Shown piece by piece: positions 26,130-34,445 of a DNA stretch of 64,000 nt (position 1 is its first letter; the number at the start of each line of letters is the position of its first letter). Source of the DNA: Allobosea sp. BH3 (GTDB lineage Bacteria > Pseudomonadota > Alphaproteobacteria > Rhizobiales > Beijerinckiaceae); the NCBI RefSeq assembly GCF_025499465.1, contig NZ_JAIMCA010000007.1, forward strand, positions 62,001-126,000, given 5' to 3'. The position numbers and the translations under genes are program-made. The notes under the pieces were generated by a model. It did no database searches. It was not told the DNA's origin and worked only from the letters and a program-made list of their open reading frames with translations.

Positions 26130-26792
26130 ATGAGCGAAGAGGCGCCTGCCAGCGAGGGCGAGCGCACCGTCGCCTTCCTGCTGTCGCTGCGGGCTCGCGG
26201 CGTGCGCGACCTCGCGCTGCTGCGCGCCATGGAGCGGGTGCCGCGGGACCGTTTCGCCCCCGCCCGCTTCGCCGATCTCGCGCGCGAGGACGTCTCGGTG
26301 CCGCTGCCCTGCGGCCAGACCATGACCGCGCCGCACACCGTGGCCAACCTGCTCGGCGCCCTCGACATGCAGATCGGCGCGCGCGTCCTCGAGGTCGGGA
26401 CCGGTTCCGGCTATGTCTCGGCGCTGCTTGCGGCCCTGGGCGGGGAGGTGGTCTCGCTGGAGCGCTACCGCTCGTTGGCGCTGGCGGCGCATGAGCGGGT
26501 CAGCGCCAGCGGCTTCGGCGAAGCGATCGACCTGCGCCATGCCGATGGCTTCCAGCCCGACCGCACGCTCGGGCGCTTCGACCGCATCCTCGTCAATGGC
26601 GTCACCCATGCCGTGCCGGAGGCGTTGCTGATGCGGCTGGCGCCGGGCGGGCGGTTGGTCGGGGCGCTGAGGGTCGAGGGCATGGCGCGGCGCGTCGTGG
26701 TCACGCGGCTGGACGAGGGGCAGTTCGACCACACCACGGGGCCCGCGCTGCGGCTGCCGCCGCTGGTGCCGGGCATCTCGCGTGCGCTCTAG
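26130..26792 (+). CDS. pcm: Protein-L-isoaspartate O-methyltransferase
   Basis: 220 residues with a Rossmann-fold SAM-binding motif VLEVGTGSGYVSALLAAL and a PCMT-type N-terminal region (ERVPRDRFAPARFADLARED, GQTMTAPHTVANLL). It methylates isoaspartyl residues to start repair of aged proteins. It follows surE, from which it is separated by repeat copy A2. Its stop codon lies inside a 25-bp palindrome (26788-26840). Confidence 0.92.
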   Translation: MSEEAPASEGERTVAFLLSLRARGVRDLALLRAMERVPRDRFAPARFADLAREDVSVPLPCGQTMTAPHTVANLLGALDMQIGARVLEVGTGSGYVSALLAALGGEVVSLERYRSLALAAHERVSASGFGEAIDLRHADGFQPDRTLGRFDRILVNGVTHAVPEALLMRLAPGGRLVGALRVEGMARRVVVTRLDEGQFDHTTGPALRLPPLVPGISRAL

Positions 26793-26840
26793 AGCCGGAT
26801 CCGATCCGGTTGAAACAACCTGATCGGATCCGGCTCTAGA
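26788..26840. terminator. Large palindrome at the pcm 3' end, possible two-way terminator
   Basis: TCTAGAGCCGGATCCGATC (26788-26806) begins the left arm and GATCGGATCCGGCTCTAGA (26822-26840) ends the right arm. Including the inner GGTTG/CAACC, 25 bp pair with one mismatch around an AAA loop. It overlaps the pcm stop codon and lies between convergent genes, but it lacks a T tract. Confidence 0.65.
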
Positions 26841-26848
26841 CGATCGCT

Positions 26849-27160
26849 CTAGCGTCGCAGGATCACCGACCCATCGATGCCCTCGCCGGTGAGGTGCAAC
26901 TCGTCGCGTTCGAACAGGCCGATATAGCGCCGGTTGCCGATGTCGAAGACGACCATCTGCCCGGCGATGTTGCGCAGCCGCAATGGGTCGCGCTGGAATG
27001 GCTTATGCGGCTCGACATTGCCCAGCATGCGCTCGGTGTCGATCAGGACGAAGCGATCGTCGCCCCGCCAGGTGCCCTGCATGAGCTTCAGCACCGGCTC
27101 GGCCGAAGAGGCCGGGCTTGCGAGCGCGATCAGGATCGCTGCTGAGGTGAAAAGGCGCAT
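26849..27160 (-). CDS. Small exported protein of unknown function
   Basis: 103 residues. MRLFTSAAILIALASPASSA is a clear Sec signal peptide. The mature part of about 80 residues has LKLMQGTWRGDDRF at its start, similar in feel to small secreted beta-barrel domains that open with a GxW motif; I cannot assign a family. ATG 27160 is preferred to an in-frame TTG at 27166. It converges with pcm and is divergent from the nlpD-like gene. Confidence 0.65.
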   Translation of the reverse strand: MRLFTSAAILIALASPASSAEPVLKLMQGTWRGDDRFVLIDTERMLGNVEPHKPFQRDPLRLRNIAGQMVVFDIGNRRYIGLFERDELHLTGEGIDGSVILRR

Positions 27161-27286
27161 TCCCAAAGGTTAGCTTTCACTCCGCCCCGCGCCAAGAGCG
27201 GAAACTCGGGCGGCTTTACCGATAATTAAGCTCAACGGGATTTTAATGACGGTCATCGAGTTGCGTCGTTCGCGAGTGCTCAGTTC

Positions 27287-28642
27287 ATGCATCGTCAAGC
27301 CGGATCGTTCCATTCCCGCGCCCTTCGCCGTCTGTCGACGGTGTGCCTGCTTGCTATCGGTGTCAGCGCCTGCTCCTCCGATACGCTGCGCTTCACCGAC
27401 ACACCCTTCGACAATCCTTTCAGGACGGCCCAGTCGACCGCTCCGGCGCGTGACCCGGCGACCACCGGCTCGATCGGCGGCGTGGCCAGTGCGCCGCTGC
27501 AGCCGGTTCCGTCCGCGCCCGTCGTCCGTGCGCAGCCCCTGCCGCCGCCGCAATCTGCAGTCGCGCTGAGCACGCCTGCGCCGCAGGCCGTTCCCGGCAA
27601 CGCTTCCGGCTGGTCAGCCCAAGGTGGCACGCCTGTCGTGGTCGCTCAGGGCGAAAGCCTCGACATGATCTCGTCACGCTACGGCGTGCCGCGCGCGGCG
27701 ATCATTTCCGCCAACGGCCTGAGCAACCCCAATGTGGCGCCCGGCTCGCGCATCGTCATTCCTGTCTACAACGCCGGCGGCGCCGCAGCGCAGGCTCCTG
27801 CCCGCGCCGAGACGCAGCGCTTCGTCGCTGGTGCGGCTCCTGCCCGCCAGGCCGCGCCAGTCGCCGAGGTGAAGTCGAAGGCGCAGGCCGCTGCCGATTC
27901 CCGCAAGGCCGCCGCCGAGGCCAGGGCCACCGCCGCTGCGGAAGCCAAGGCCAAAGTCGATGCGGACGCCCAGGCGATGCGCGAATCCCGCGCCCGTTTC
28001 GCCGCCGAAGCCAAGGCGAAGGCCGATGCCCGCAAGGCGAGCGCCGCCGCTGCTCCCGCTGCCAAGCCCGTCGCCGAAGCAAAGCCCGCCCCGGCCCAGC
28101 AGCCCGTGAGGGTTGCCGCCGCTCCTGCGACACAGCCGGCGAAGTCGACCGTGGTCGCGAGCGCGCCGGCCGTCGAGCCGAAGCCGGTCGCGGCTCAGAA
28201 GGCCGCGCCTGCGGCCGAGCCCAAGACCACCGCCAGCCTTCCGAAGCAGGAAGAGGAGGCGGCCGCTTCGTCCGAGAAGGCCGATTTCCGCTGGCCCGCC
28301 CGCGGCCGCGTTATCTCCGGCTACAGCAAGGGCGGCAATGAGGGCATCAACATCGCGGTTCCCGAAGGCACGCCGGTCAAGGCGGCCGAGGGCGGCACCG
28401 TCGCCTATGCCGGCAGCGAGCTCAAAGGCTACGGCAACCTCGTCCTGATCCGCCATCCCAACGGATATGTCTCGGCTTACGCCCATAATGGCGAGCTCAA
28501 GGTGAAGCGCGGCGACACGGTCAAGCGCGGCCAGGTGGTGGCGAATTCCGGCCAGACCGGCAATGTCGCCTCGCCGCAGCTGCATTTCGAACTGCGCAAG
28601 GGCTCGACCCCGGTCGACCCGACGCCTTATCTCAACAACTGA
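27287..28642 (+). CDS. LysM-M23 lipoprotein, NlpD-like, with degenerate peptidase site
   Basis: 451 residues. The lipobox is GVSAC (C29). A LysM domain lies near 118-162 (VVVAQGESLDMISSRYGVPR), a long Ala/Lys-rich linker follows, and an M23 domain covers about 340-445. The first zinc-ligand motif reads NEGINIA where active LytM enzymes have HxGxD, and the HxH motif reads QLHFEL. Both changes match NlpD/EnvC proteins that activate amidases instead of cutting peptidoglycan. So I infer an amidase activator at the outer membrane. The surE-pcm-nlpD order supports this. A strong terminator follows. Confidence 0.88.
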   Translation: MHRQAGSFHSRALRRLSTVCLLAIGVSACSSDTLRFTDTPFDNPFRTAQSTAPARDPATTGSIGGVASAPLQPVPSAPVVRAQPLPPPQSAVALSTPAPQAVPGNASGWSAQGGTPVVVAQGESLDMISSRYGVPRAAIISANGLSNPNVAPGSRIVIPVYNAGGAAAQAPARAETQRFVAGAAPARQAAPVAEVKSKAQAAADSRKAAAEARATAAAEAKAKVDADAQAMRESRARFAAEAKAKADARKASAAAAPAAKPVAEAKPAPAQQPVRVAAAPATQPAKSTVVASAPAVEPKPVAAQKAAPAAEPKTTASLPKQEEEAAASSEKADFRWPARGRVISGYSKGGNEGINIAVPEGTPVKAAEGGTVAYAGSELKGYGNLVLIRHPNGYVSAYAHNGELKVKRGDTVKRGQVVANSGQTGNVASPQLHFELRKGSTPVDPTPYLNN

Positions 28643-28716
28643 TCCGCCGAGCGGCGGCAAGAGTTCCCAAGTTCCAGTTTCGGCCGGTTCGCGAGACCCT
28701 CCTGGCCGGAAACGGA

Positions 28717-28754
28717 AACGGGGCGACCCTAGGAAGGGTCGCCCCGTTTTTTTG
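28717..28754 (+). terminator. Rho-independent terminator of the nlpD-like gene
   Basis: AACGGGGCGACCCT (28717-28730) pairs perfectly with AGGGTCGCCCCGTT (28735-28748) around a 4-base loop and runs into seven T residues. Confidence 0.92.
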
Positions 28755-28791
28755 TTTGGGAACGTCGTTCTGCTCGGGCGGGTCTTACCGC

Positions 28792-28886
28792 GTCATGGTC
28801 GGGCTTGTCCCGACCATCCACGTCTTCGCCGGTCGAATGTCGTGTTCAGGGCGCGGATGTTCGCCACAAGGGCGAGCATGACGGCG
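28792..28886. repeat. Intergenic palindromic repeat, family A, copy 3
   Basis: Same structure as copies at 5956 and 26010: ATGGTCGGG-N5-CCCGACCAT, then GTTCGCC-N5-GGCGAGCATGAC. It lies between the nlpD terminator and the stop of the converging DUF815 gene. Confidence 0.9.
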
Positions 28887-28908
28887 AGGTTGTGAGACCC
28901 TTAGAGCC

Positions 28909-29793
28909 TCACCCCTCCAGCTTCTTCCCCATGCGGCCGGCGAGGTCCTGGATGTATTGCCAGGCCGTGCGGCCGGAGCGGGAGCCGCGGGTCGTCGCCC
29001 ATTCCAGTGCGTCGCGGCGCAGCTCTTCGGGCTCCACCTTCAGGCCGAAATGGCCGACATAGCCGTCGATCATCTCCAGATATTCGTCCTGGCTGCATTT
29101 GTGGAAGCCGAGCCAGAGGCCGAAGCGGTCCGAGAGCGAGACCTTCTCCTCGATCGCCTCGCCCGGATTGATCGAGGTCGAGCGCTCGTTGTCCATCATG
29201 TCGCGCGGCAGCAGGTGGCGGCGATTCGAGGTGGCGTAGAACACGACATTGTCCGGCCGGCCCTCGACGCCGCCGTCGAGCACGGCCTTCAGCGATTTGT
29301 AGGACGTGTCGTCGCTGTCGAAGGAGAGGTCGTCGCAGAAGACGATGGCGCGATGCGGATCGGCGCGCAGCTGCCCCATCAGCGCGGGCAGGCTCTCGAT
29401 GTCCTCGCGATGGATCTCGATCAGCTTCAGCGGCAATTCGCCCTTGGGCAGTTGCTGGTTGGTGTCGGCATGGACGGCCTTGACCAGCGACGATTTGCCC
29501 ATGCCGCGCGCGCCCCAGAGCAGTACGTTGTTGGCTGGCAGGCCCTTGGCGAAGCGCTCGGTGTTCTCGGCCAGCGTGTCGCGGACCCGGTCGACGCCGC
29601 GCAGCAGCGAGAGCGCCACGCGATTGACCTTCGGCACCGGAACGAGCTCCGAGCCCGCCGCCTGCCAGACGAAGGCGTCGGCGGCCTTGAGGTCGGCGGC
29701 CCTGCGCGGCGGGGGCGCGATGCGCTCCAGCGCTTCGGCGATCCGCAGCAGGGTCGCGAGGGTGTGGTCCGGGCCGGTTTCGGTGGTGGTCAT
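28909..29793 (-). CDS. DUF815 family AAA+ ATPase
   Basis: 294 residues with Walker A (LLWGARGMGKSSLVKA), Walker B (AIVFCDDLSFD), a sensor-like FYATSNRRHLLPRD stretch and the DUF815 C-terminal part (DRFGLWLGFHKCSQDEYL). The family is widespread in proteobacteria but its substrate is not established. It is divergent from yajC with 275 bases between them. A perfect 18-bp palindrome (29830-29847) lies 37 bases before its start codon. Confidence 0.85.
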   Translation of the reverse strand: MTTTETGPDHTLATLLRIAEALERIAPPPRRAADLKAADAFVWQAAGSELVPVPKVNRVALSLLRGVDRVRDTLAENTERFAKGLPANNVLLWGARGMGKSSLVKAVHADTNQQLPKGELPLKLIEIHREDIESLPALMGQLRADPHRAIVFCDDLSFDSDDTSYKSLKAVLDGGVEGRPDNVVFYATSNRRHLLPRDMMDNERSTSINPGEAIEEKVSLSDRFGLWLGFHKCSQDEYLEMIDGYVGHFGLKVEPEELRRDALEWATTRGSRSGRTAWQYIQDLAGRMGKKLEG

Positions 29794-29829
29794 GGCAAGC
29801 GCCTTGCTCGTAATCTTTCCGGAACCGTG

Positions 29830-29847
29830 CCGTACCGAACGGTACGG
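29830..29847. promoter_or_regulatory. Perfect palindrome CCGTACCG-AA-CGGTACGG, likely repressor operator
   Basis: An 8-bp perfect inverted repeat with a 2-base centre, in the 5' region of the DUF815 gene. The size and ACCG/CGGT composition resemble TetR-family operators. No TetR gene is in the window, so the regulator is unknown. Confidence 0.5.
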
Positions 29848-29955
29848 TTCGCGCCGCTACCTAAACCGCGTCGTGGGAGAAAGCGCAAGGGGCATTGCGT
29901 GAAGGACGCCAAGCCCATAGGTGAGGGCGGTATCCGGACGACCGGATGCGTCCGA

Positions 29956-29983
29956 TTGATTTCGCGGCGTTGCTGGCTATAGT
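29956..29983 (+). promoter_or_regulatory. Sigma-70-type promoter of the yajC-secDF operon
   Basis: TTGATT (29956-29961), a 16-base spacer and TATAGT (29978-29983) are close to the consensus and lie about 85 bases before the yajC start. Confidence 0.65.
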
Positions 29984-30068
29984 CCGCGCGATTTTCCGGC
30001 CAGCATATGCTTTTGCCGTTTCATGCGGCAGGCGGCGTGCTGCGCCGCTGCGATAGAGGAGTCCTTTC

Positions 30069-30395
30069 GTGATAACCCCCGCTTTCGCCCAGGCGACCGG
30101 AGCCGGTGGCGGCACCGACATGCTGATCCAGCTCGTGCCGTTCCTGCTGATCTTCGTCATCATGTGGTTCCTGATCATCCGGCCGCAGCAGCGCCGGGCC
30201 AAGACCCATCAGGAGATGATCAAGAACGTGCGCCGCGGCGACACGATCGTGACCTCGGGCGGGCTGATCGCAAAGGTCTCGAAGGTCGTCGACGACGCCG
30301 AACTCGAAGCCGAGATCGCCGACGGCGTGCGCGTGCGGATCGTGCGCGGCATGATCCAGGACGTCCGCTCCAAGAGCGAGCCGGTCAAGAACTAA
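30069..30395 (+). CDS. yajC: Preprotein translocase subunit YajC
   Basis: 108 residues. A GTG start at 30069 is preceded by AGGAG (30057-30061). One transmembrane segment (IQLVPFLLIFVIMWFLI) is followed by the YajC signature IRPQQRRAKTHQEMIKN and GDTIVTSGGLIAKV. It associates with SecDF in the inner membrane. It opens the yajC-secD-secF operon. Confidence 0.95.
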   Translation: MITPAFAQATGAGGGTDMLIQLVPFLLIFVIMWFLIIRPQQRRAKTHQEMIKNVRRGDTIVTSGGLIAKVSKVVDDAELEAEIADGVRVRIVRGMIQDVRSKSEPVKN

Positions 30396-30458
30396 GAAGG
30401 CGGCGGCCCTCAGGCCCCCATGCGGGCCCGAGGGCGACAACAAGGCTGTTCACGCAAG

Positions 30459-32069
30459 ATGCTTCGTCTCCAGGCCCGCAAGGTCATCCTCGTCCTGCTC
30501 GTGCTCATCGTCGGCTGCGGGCTCGCCGTGCCGAACCTGTTCTCGGCGGAGACGCGCAAGGCTATCGAGCAGAACGCACCCTCCTGGATTCCGCGCGCCT
30601 TCCTGCCGATCCATGCGGTGGTGCTGGGGCTCGATCTGCAGGGCGGGTCCCACGTCCTGCTCGAAATCGACCGTGCCGAGCTGGTGCGCGGCCAGGTCGT
30701 CCAGCTTCGCGACGACGTGCGCCGTATCCTGCGCGAGGAGAACGCCACGCCGCAGGGCGGCATCCAGACCACGGCGCGCGGTGTGCAGGTCCGCATTCCC
30801 GATGCGGCCGGGCGTGCGCGCGTCCTGCCGAAGCTGCGTGAGCTCTCCCAGCCGATCGGCACGCTCGGCGCCTTCGGCCCCTCGGGCAACCAGTCGATCA
30901 ACGTCACTGAGCAGCCGGACGGGCTCATCCAGCTCGCGGTGACGGAGGCCGGCTCGAACGAGCGCATCCGCCGCGCCGTCGAGCAGGCGATGGAGGTGCT
31001 GCGCCGCCGCGTCGACGCACTCGGCACCACCGAGCCGAACATCCAGCGCCAGGGCCTCGACCGCATCCTGGTGCAGGTGCCGGGCCTGCAGAATCCGCAG
31101 CTCCTGAAGGATATCCTGGGGCAGACCGCGAAGCTGGAGTTCCGCCTCGTCGGCGACGCCAACAGCAGCGATGTCGATATGCTGCCCTCGCAGGATGCCG
31201 GCGGCCAGCCGGTGCCGGTGCTGCGCCAGCCCTCGGTCGATGGCGGCGACCTGATCGACGCGCAGCCGGCCTTCGATTCGCGCACGAGCCAGCCGATCGT
31301 GAACTTCCGTTTCAATATCCGCGGCGCCCAGCGCTTCGGACAGATCACCACGGAGCATCTCGGCCGGCCGCTCGCCATCGTGCTCGACAACAAGGTGATC
31401 TCCTCGCCCGTCATCCAGTCGCCGATCACCGGCGGCTCGGGCCAGATCTCCGGCAACTTCACGGTCGAGCAGGTCAACAATCTTGCCATCCTGCTGCGCG
31501 CCGGCGCATTGCCGGCCAAGATGACCATCGTCGAGGAGCGCACGGTCGGCCCCGGCCTCGGCGCCGACTCGATCCAGGCGGGCAAGATGGCGACGCTGAT
31601 CGCGACCGTGCTGGTGGTTATCTACATGCTGGCCACCTATGGCATCTTCGGCATGATCGCGAGCATCGCGCTCCTAGTCCATGTCGGCCTGATCTTTGGC
31701 CTGATGTCCTTCCTCGGCGCGACGATGACGCTGCCCGGTATCGCCGGCATCGTGCTGACCATCGGCACGGCGGTCGATTCGAACGTGCTGATCTACGAGC
31801 GCATGCGCGAGGAGGAGCATCAGGGGCGCAGCCTCGTCTCGGCGCTCGAGGCCGGCTTCCAGCGCGCCTTCGCGACGATCATCGACTCGAACGTGACCAT
31901 GCTGATCGCGGCGGTGGCGCTGTTCTCGCTCGGCTCCGGCCCGGTGCGCGGCTTCGCGGTGGTCTTCATCCTCGGCATCCTCACCACCGTCATCACGGCG
32001 GTGACGCTGACCCGGATGCTGATCGCGCTCTGGTATCGCTGGGCCAAGCCCAAGCATCTCCCGTTCTGA
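30459..32069 (+). CDS. secD: Protein translocase subunit SecD
   Basis: 536 residues. An N-terminal transmembrane helix is followed by LGLDLQGGSHVLLEID (SecD motif D1), a large periplasmic P1 domain, and C-terminal RND-like membrane helices with GIVLTIGTAVDSNVLIYERM. With SecF it uses the proton gradient to complete export. The ATG at 30459 (MLRLQARKVILVLLV) is the family start. Confidence 0.95.
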   Translation: MLRLQARKVILVLLVLIVGCGLAVPNLFSAETRKAIEQNAPSWIPRAFLPIHAVVLGLDLQGGSHVLLEIDRAELVRGQVVQLRDDVRRILREENATPQGGIQTTARGVQVRIPDAAGRARVLPKLRELSQPIGTLGAFGPSGNQSINVTEQPDGLIQLAVTEAGSNERIRRAVEQAMEVLRRRVDALGTTEPNIQRQGLDRILVQVPGLQNPQLLKDILGQTAKLEFRLVGDANSSDVDMLPSQDAGGQPVPVLRQPSVDGGDLIDAQPAFDSRTSQPIVNFRFNIRGAQRFGQITTEHLGRPLAIVLDNKVISSPVIQSPITGGSGQISGNFTVEQVNNLAILLRAGALPAKMTIVEERTVGPGLGADSIQAGKMATLIATVLVVIYMLATYGIFGMIASIALLVHVGLIFGLMSFLGATMTLPGIAGIVLTIGTAVDSNVLIYERMREEEHQGRSLVSALEAGFQRAFATIIDSNVTMLIAAVALFSLGSGPVRGFAVVFILGILTTVITAVTLTRMLIALWYRWAKPKHLPF

Positions 32070-32096
32070 CGCTGCCAACCCCTCAGGAGATTGGCC

Positions 32097-33059
32097 ATGC
32101 GCATGCGCCTGCTTCGTATCGTTCCCGACAACACCAAGTTCAAATTCGTCTGGTTCCGCCGGTTCAGCTATCCGATCTCGGCGGCCTACTCGATCCTGGT
32201 TCTCGTCCTCTTCCTGACGGTCGGCCTGAATTTCGGCATCGACTTCAAGGGCGGCACCCTGATCGAGATGCAGTCCAAGGGCGGCACGATCGACATCGCG
32301 CAGATCCGCCAGACCGCAAACGGGCTCGGCTTCGGCGAGGCCGAGGTCCAGGAGTTCGGCAGCGGCGGCGAGGTCTCGATGCGCTTCGGCATGCAGCCGG
32401 GCGGCGAGACGGCCCAGCAGGCCGTCGTCGTCAAGGCGCGCGATGCCTTTGCAGCGACCTATGATTTCCGGCGTGTCGAGACGGTCGGCCCGCGCGTCTC
32501 GGGCGAGCTGGTGCAGGCCGGCACGCTCGGCGTCGTGCTCGCGATCGTGGGCGTGCTGATCTATCTCTGGTTCCGCTTCGAGATGCCGCTGGCGATCGGC
32601 GCGATCCTCGGCACGCTGCACGACATCGTGCTGACCATCGGCTTCTTCCTGATCACCCAGCTCGAATTCAACCTGACGTCGATCGCGGCGATCCTGACCA
32701 TCGTCGGCTATTCGCTGAACGAGACGGTCGTGGTGTTCGACCGCACGCGCGAGCTGTTGCGCCGCTACAAGACCATGCCGGTCGCCGAGCTGCTCGATCT
32801 CTCGGTGAACTCGACGCTGTCGCGCACGGCGATGACGGCGACGACGACCTTCCTGTCGCTGCTGGCGCTCGTGCTATTCGGCGGCACGGCCATCGAAGGC
32901 TTCGCGCTCGTCATGCTGTTCGGCGTCGTGGTCTGCACCTATTCGGCGATGTTCGTCTCGACGCCGGTGCTGCTCTACATGGACGTCCGCTCGGCCGGCG
33001 CCCGCGAGGAGGCGCAGGAAGCGGCGCGTGCCGCCAAGGCTCCTGCCACCAAGGCCTGA
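32097..33059 (+). CDS. secF: Protein translocase subunit SecF
   Basis: 320 residues with six predicted transmembrane helices. LNFGIDFKGGTLIEMQ is the SecF counterpart of the D1 motif, and ILTIVGYSLNETVVVFDR is the core membrane motif. AGGAG precedes ATG 32097. It is 27 bases after secD and 14 before the Mth938-like gene, so one operon is likely. Confidence 0.95.
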   Translation: MRMRLLRIVPDNTKFKFVWFRRFSYPISAAYSILVLVLFLTVGLNFGIDFKGGTLIEMQSKGGTIDIAQIRQTANGLGFGEAEVQEFGSGGEVSMRFGMQPGGETAQQAVVVKARDAFAATYDFRRVETVGPRVSGELVQAGTLGVVLAIVGVLIYLWFRFEMPLAIGAILGTLHDIVLTIGFFLITQLEFNLTSIAAILTIVGYSLNETVVVFDRTRELLRRYKTMPVAELLDLSVNSTLSRTAMTATTTFLSLLALVLFGGTAIEGFALVMLFGVVVCTYSAMFVSTPVLLYMDVRSAGAREEAQEAARAAKAPATKA

Positions 33060-33073
33060 GGGGCAGGCCCGGG

Positions 33074-33451
33074 ATGCCGCGCTTCGACGGCTTCGTTCCG
33101 GGCCGCTTCTTGCTCGACGCGATCGGGGCGGGGGGCTTCCGCTTCGCCGAGATGAGCCACAAGGGTTCGATCATCGCGACGCCAGCGGGCATCCGCATCT
33201 GGCCGGTGACGCGCTTCTCCGAGATCACCGTCGAGAGCCTGCAGCCGGTGCTGGACGAGGCGGAGAGCATCGATTTCCTGCTGATCGGCACCGGAGCCGA
33301 CATCGCCTTCGTTCCGCCTGCGCTGCGCGACCCGCTGAGAGAGGCGGGAATCACCGTGGAAGGCATGGCAACCGGCGCGGCGGCCCGGACCTATAACGTC
33401 CTCGTCGCCGAGGACCGGCGCGTGGCGGCGGCGCTGATCGCCATCGAATGA
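33074..33451 (+). CDS. Mth938-like domain protein (DUF498)
   Basis: 125 residues of the Mth938/NDUFAF3-like fold: HKGSIIATPAGIRIWPV, DFLLIGTGADIAFVPPALR and a C-terminal RTYNVLVAEDRRVAAALIA. The mitochondrial relative NDUFAF3 helps assemble respiratory complex I; the bacterial role is not established. It shares the operon with secDF and the squalene/phytoene-synthase-like gene, another complex I assembly-factor homologue (NDUFAF6-like), which makes the pair interesting. Confidence 0.85.
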   Translation: MPRFDGFVPGRFLLDAIGAGGFRFAEMSHKGSIIATPAGIRIWPVTRFSEITVESLQPVLDEAESIDFLLIGTGADIAFVPPALRDPLREAGITVEGMATGAAARTYNVLVAEDRRVAAALIAIE

Positions 33452-33554
33452 GGCGAAGGCCTGTCGCCCCTGTGAGACGCGCGTAGCAGCCGCGCCGCTC
33501 TTGGCCTACACTGATGAGAAGCAGAGCCGGGCGATGATGGGCCGGGACGGAACG

Positions 33555-34442
33555 ATGCCCCATACCGAGACCGACAACCGCAGGGAGATCGCGCCGGCAA
33601 GGTTGCCGGAGGCCTATCTCCATTGCGCCACGCTGATCCGCGATCAGGACCACGACCGCTATATCGCGACGCTCTACGCGCCCGAGGCGCTCCGGCCGCC
33701 GCTCTTCGCGCTCTATGCCTTCAGCCACGAGATTGCGCGCGTCAGGGCCGTCGTCAGCGAGCCGCTGCCCGGTGAGGTGCGGCTGCAATGGTGGCGCGAC
33801 CTGCTCGAAGGCCAGCCGCCCGGAGAGGCGCAGGCCCATCCGGTGGCGGCTGCGCTGCTCGACACGATCCGGCGCTACCGGCTGCCGGTCTCACCGCTGA
33901 CCGCCTTGATCGATGCGCGCATCTTCGATCTCTACGACGACCCGATGCCTTCGCTCCGGGACCTCGAAGGCTATGCCGGCGAGACCTCGAGCGCGCTGAT
34001 CCGGCTGGCCTGCCTCGTGCTGGCGGGAGGCCGCGATCCGGGCGGGGCCGTCGCCTGCGGCCATGCCGGCGTCGCCTATGCCTATGCCGGGCTGATGCGC
34101 GCCTTTCCCTGGCATGCGGCCGAGGGGCAGGTCTATCTGCCGGCCGATATCCTCTCGCGCAACGGCGTGACGCGGGACGACATCGTGCGCGGGCGCGGCG
34201 GGCCGGGCGTGCTCTATACGTTGAAGGAAATGCGCGAGATCACGCGCAAGCATCTGAAGCAGCTCGCGAGCCTCTCCGAGACGATTCCGCCGGCGCTGCA
34301 AGCCGCTTTCCTGCCGGTCGCGCTGGTCGAGCCCTATCTGCGCCGCATGGAGGGCAGGGGCTACGACCCCTACCGGACCATCGTCACCCTGCCGGCCTGG
34401 CGTCGGCAGTGGATTTTGTGGCGGGCGGCGCGGAAGGCTTAG
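33555..34442 (+). CDS. Squalene/phytoene synthase family protein (NDUFAF6-like)
   Basis: 295 residues. The family fold is recognisable (LYAPEALRPPLFALYAFSHE, LQWWRDLLEG, LFALYAFSHEIARVR), but the two DxxxD substrate motifs of true synthases are weak. In mitochondria the relative NDUFAF6 assists complex I assembly. Its fixed place after secF and the Mth938-like gene in Rhizobiales suggests a similar role, which is inference. ATG 33555 is chosen; an in-frame ATG lies at 33534. It converges with trmFO, three bases apart. Confidence 0.8.
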   Translation: MPHTETDNRREIAPARLPEAYLHCATLIRDQDHDRYIATLYAPEALRPPLFALYAFSHEIARVRAVVSEPLPGEVRLQWWRDLLEGQPPGEAQAHPVAAALLDTIRRYRLPVSPLTALIDARIFDLYDDPMPSLRDLEGYAGETSSALIRLACLVLAGGRDPGGAVACGHAGVAYAYAGLMRAFPWHAAEGQVYLPADILSRNGVTRDDIVRGRGGPGVLYTLKEMREITRKHLKQLASLSETIPPALQAAFLPVALVEPYLRRMEGRGYDPYRTIVTLPAWRRQWILWRAARKA

Positions 34443-34445
34443 GGC

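Noticed and set aside
27220..27250. CtrA box upstream of the nlpD-like gene
   Set aside because: Two TTAA words are present but their spacing is 13, not the required 7 bases.
33555..34442. Carotenoid or hopanoid biosynthesis gene
   Set aside because: No crt or hpn genes are adjacent and the DxxxD motifs are weak; the neighbourhood is secDF/Mth938-like.
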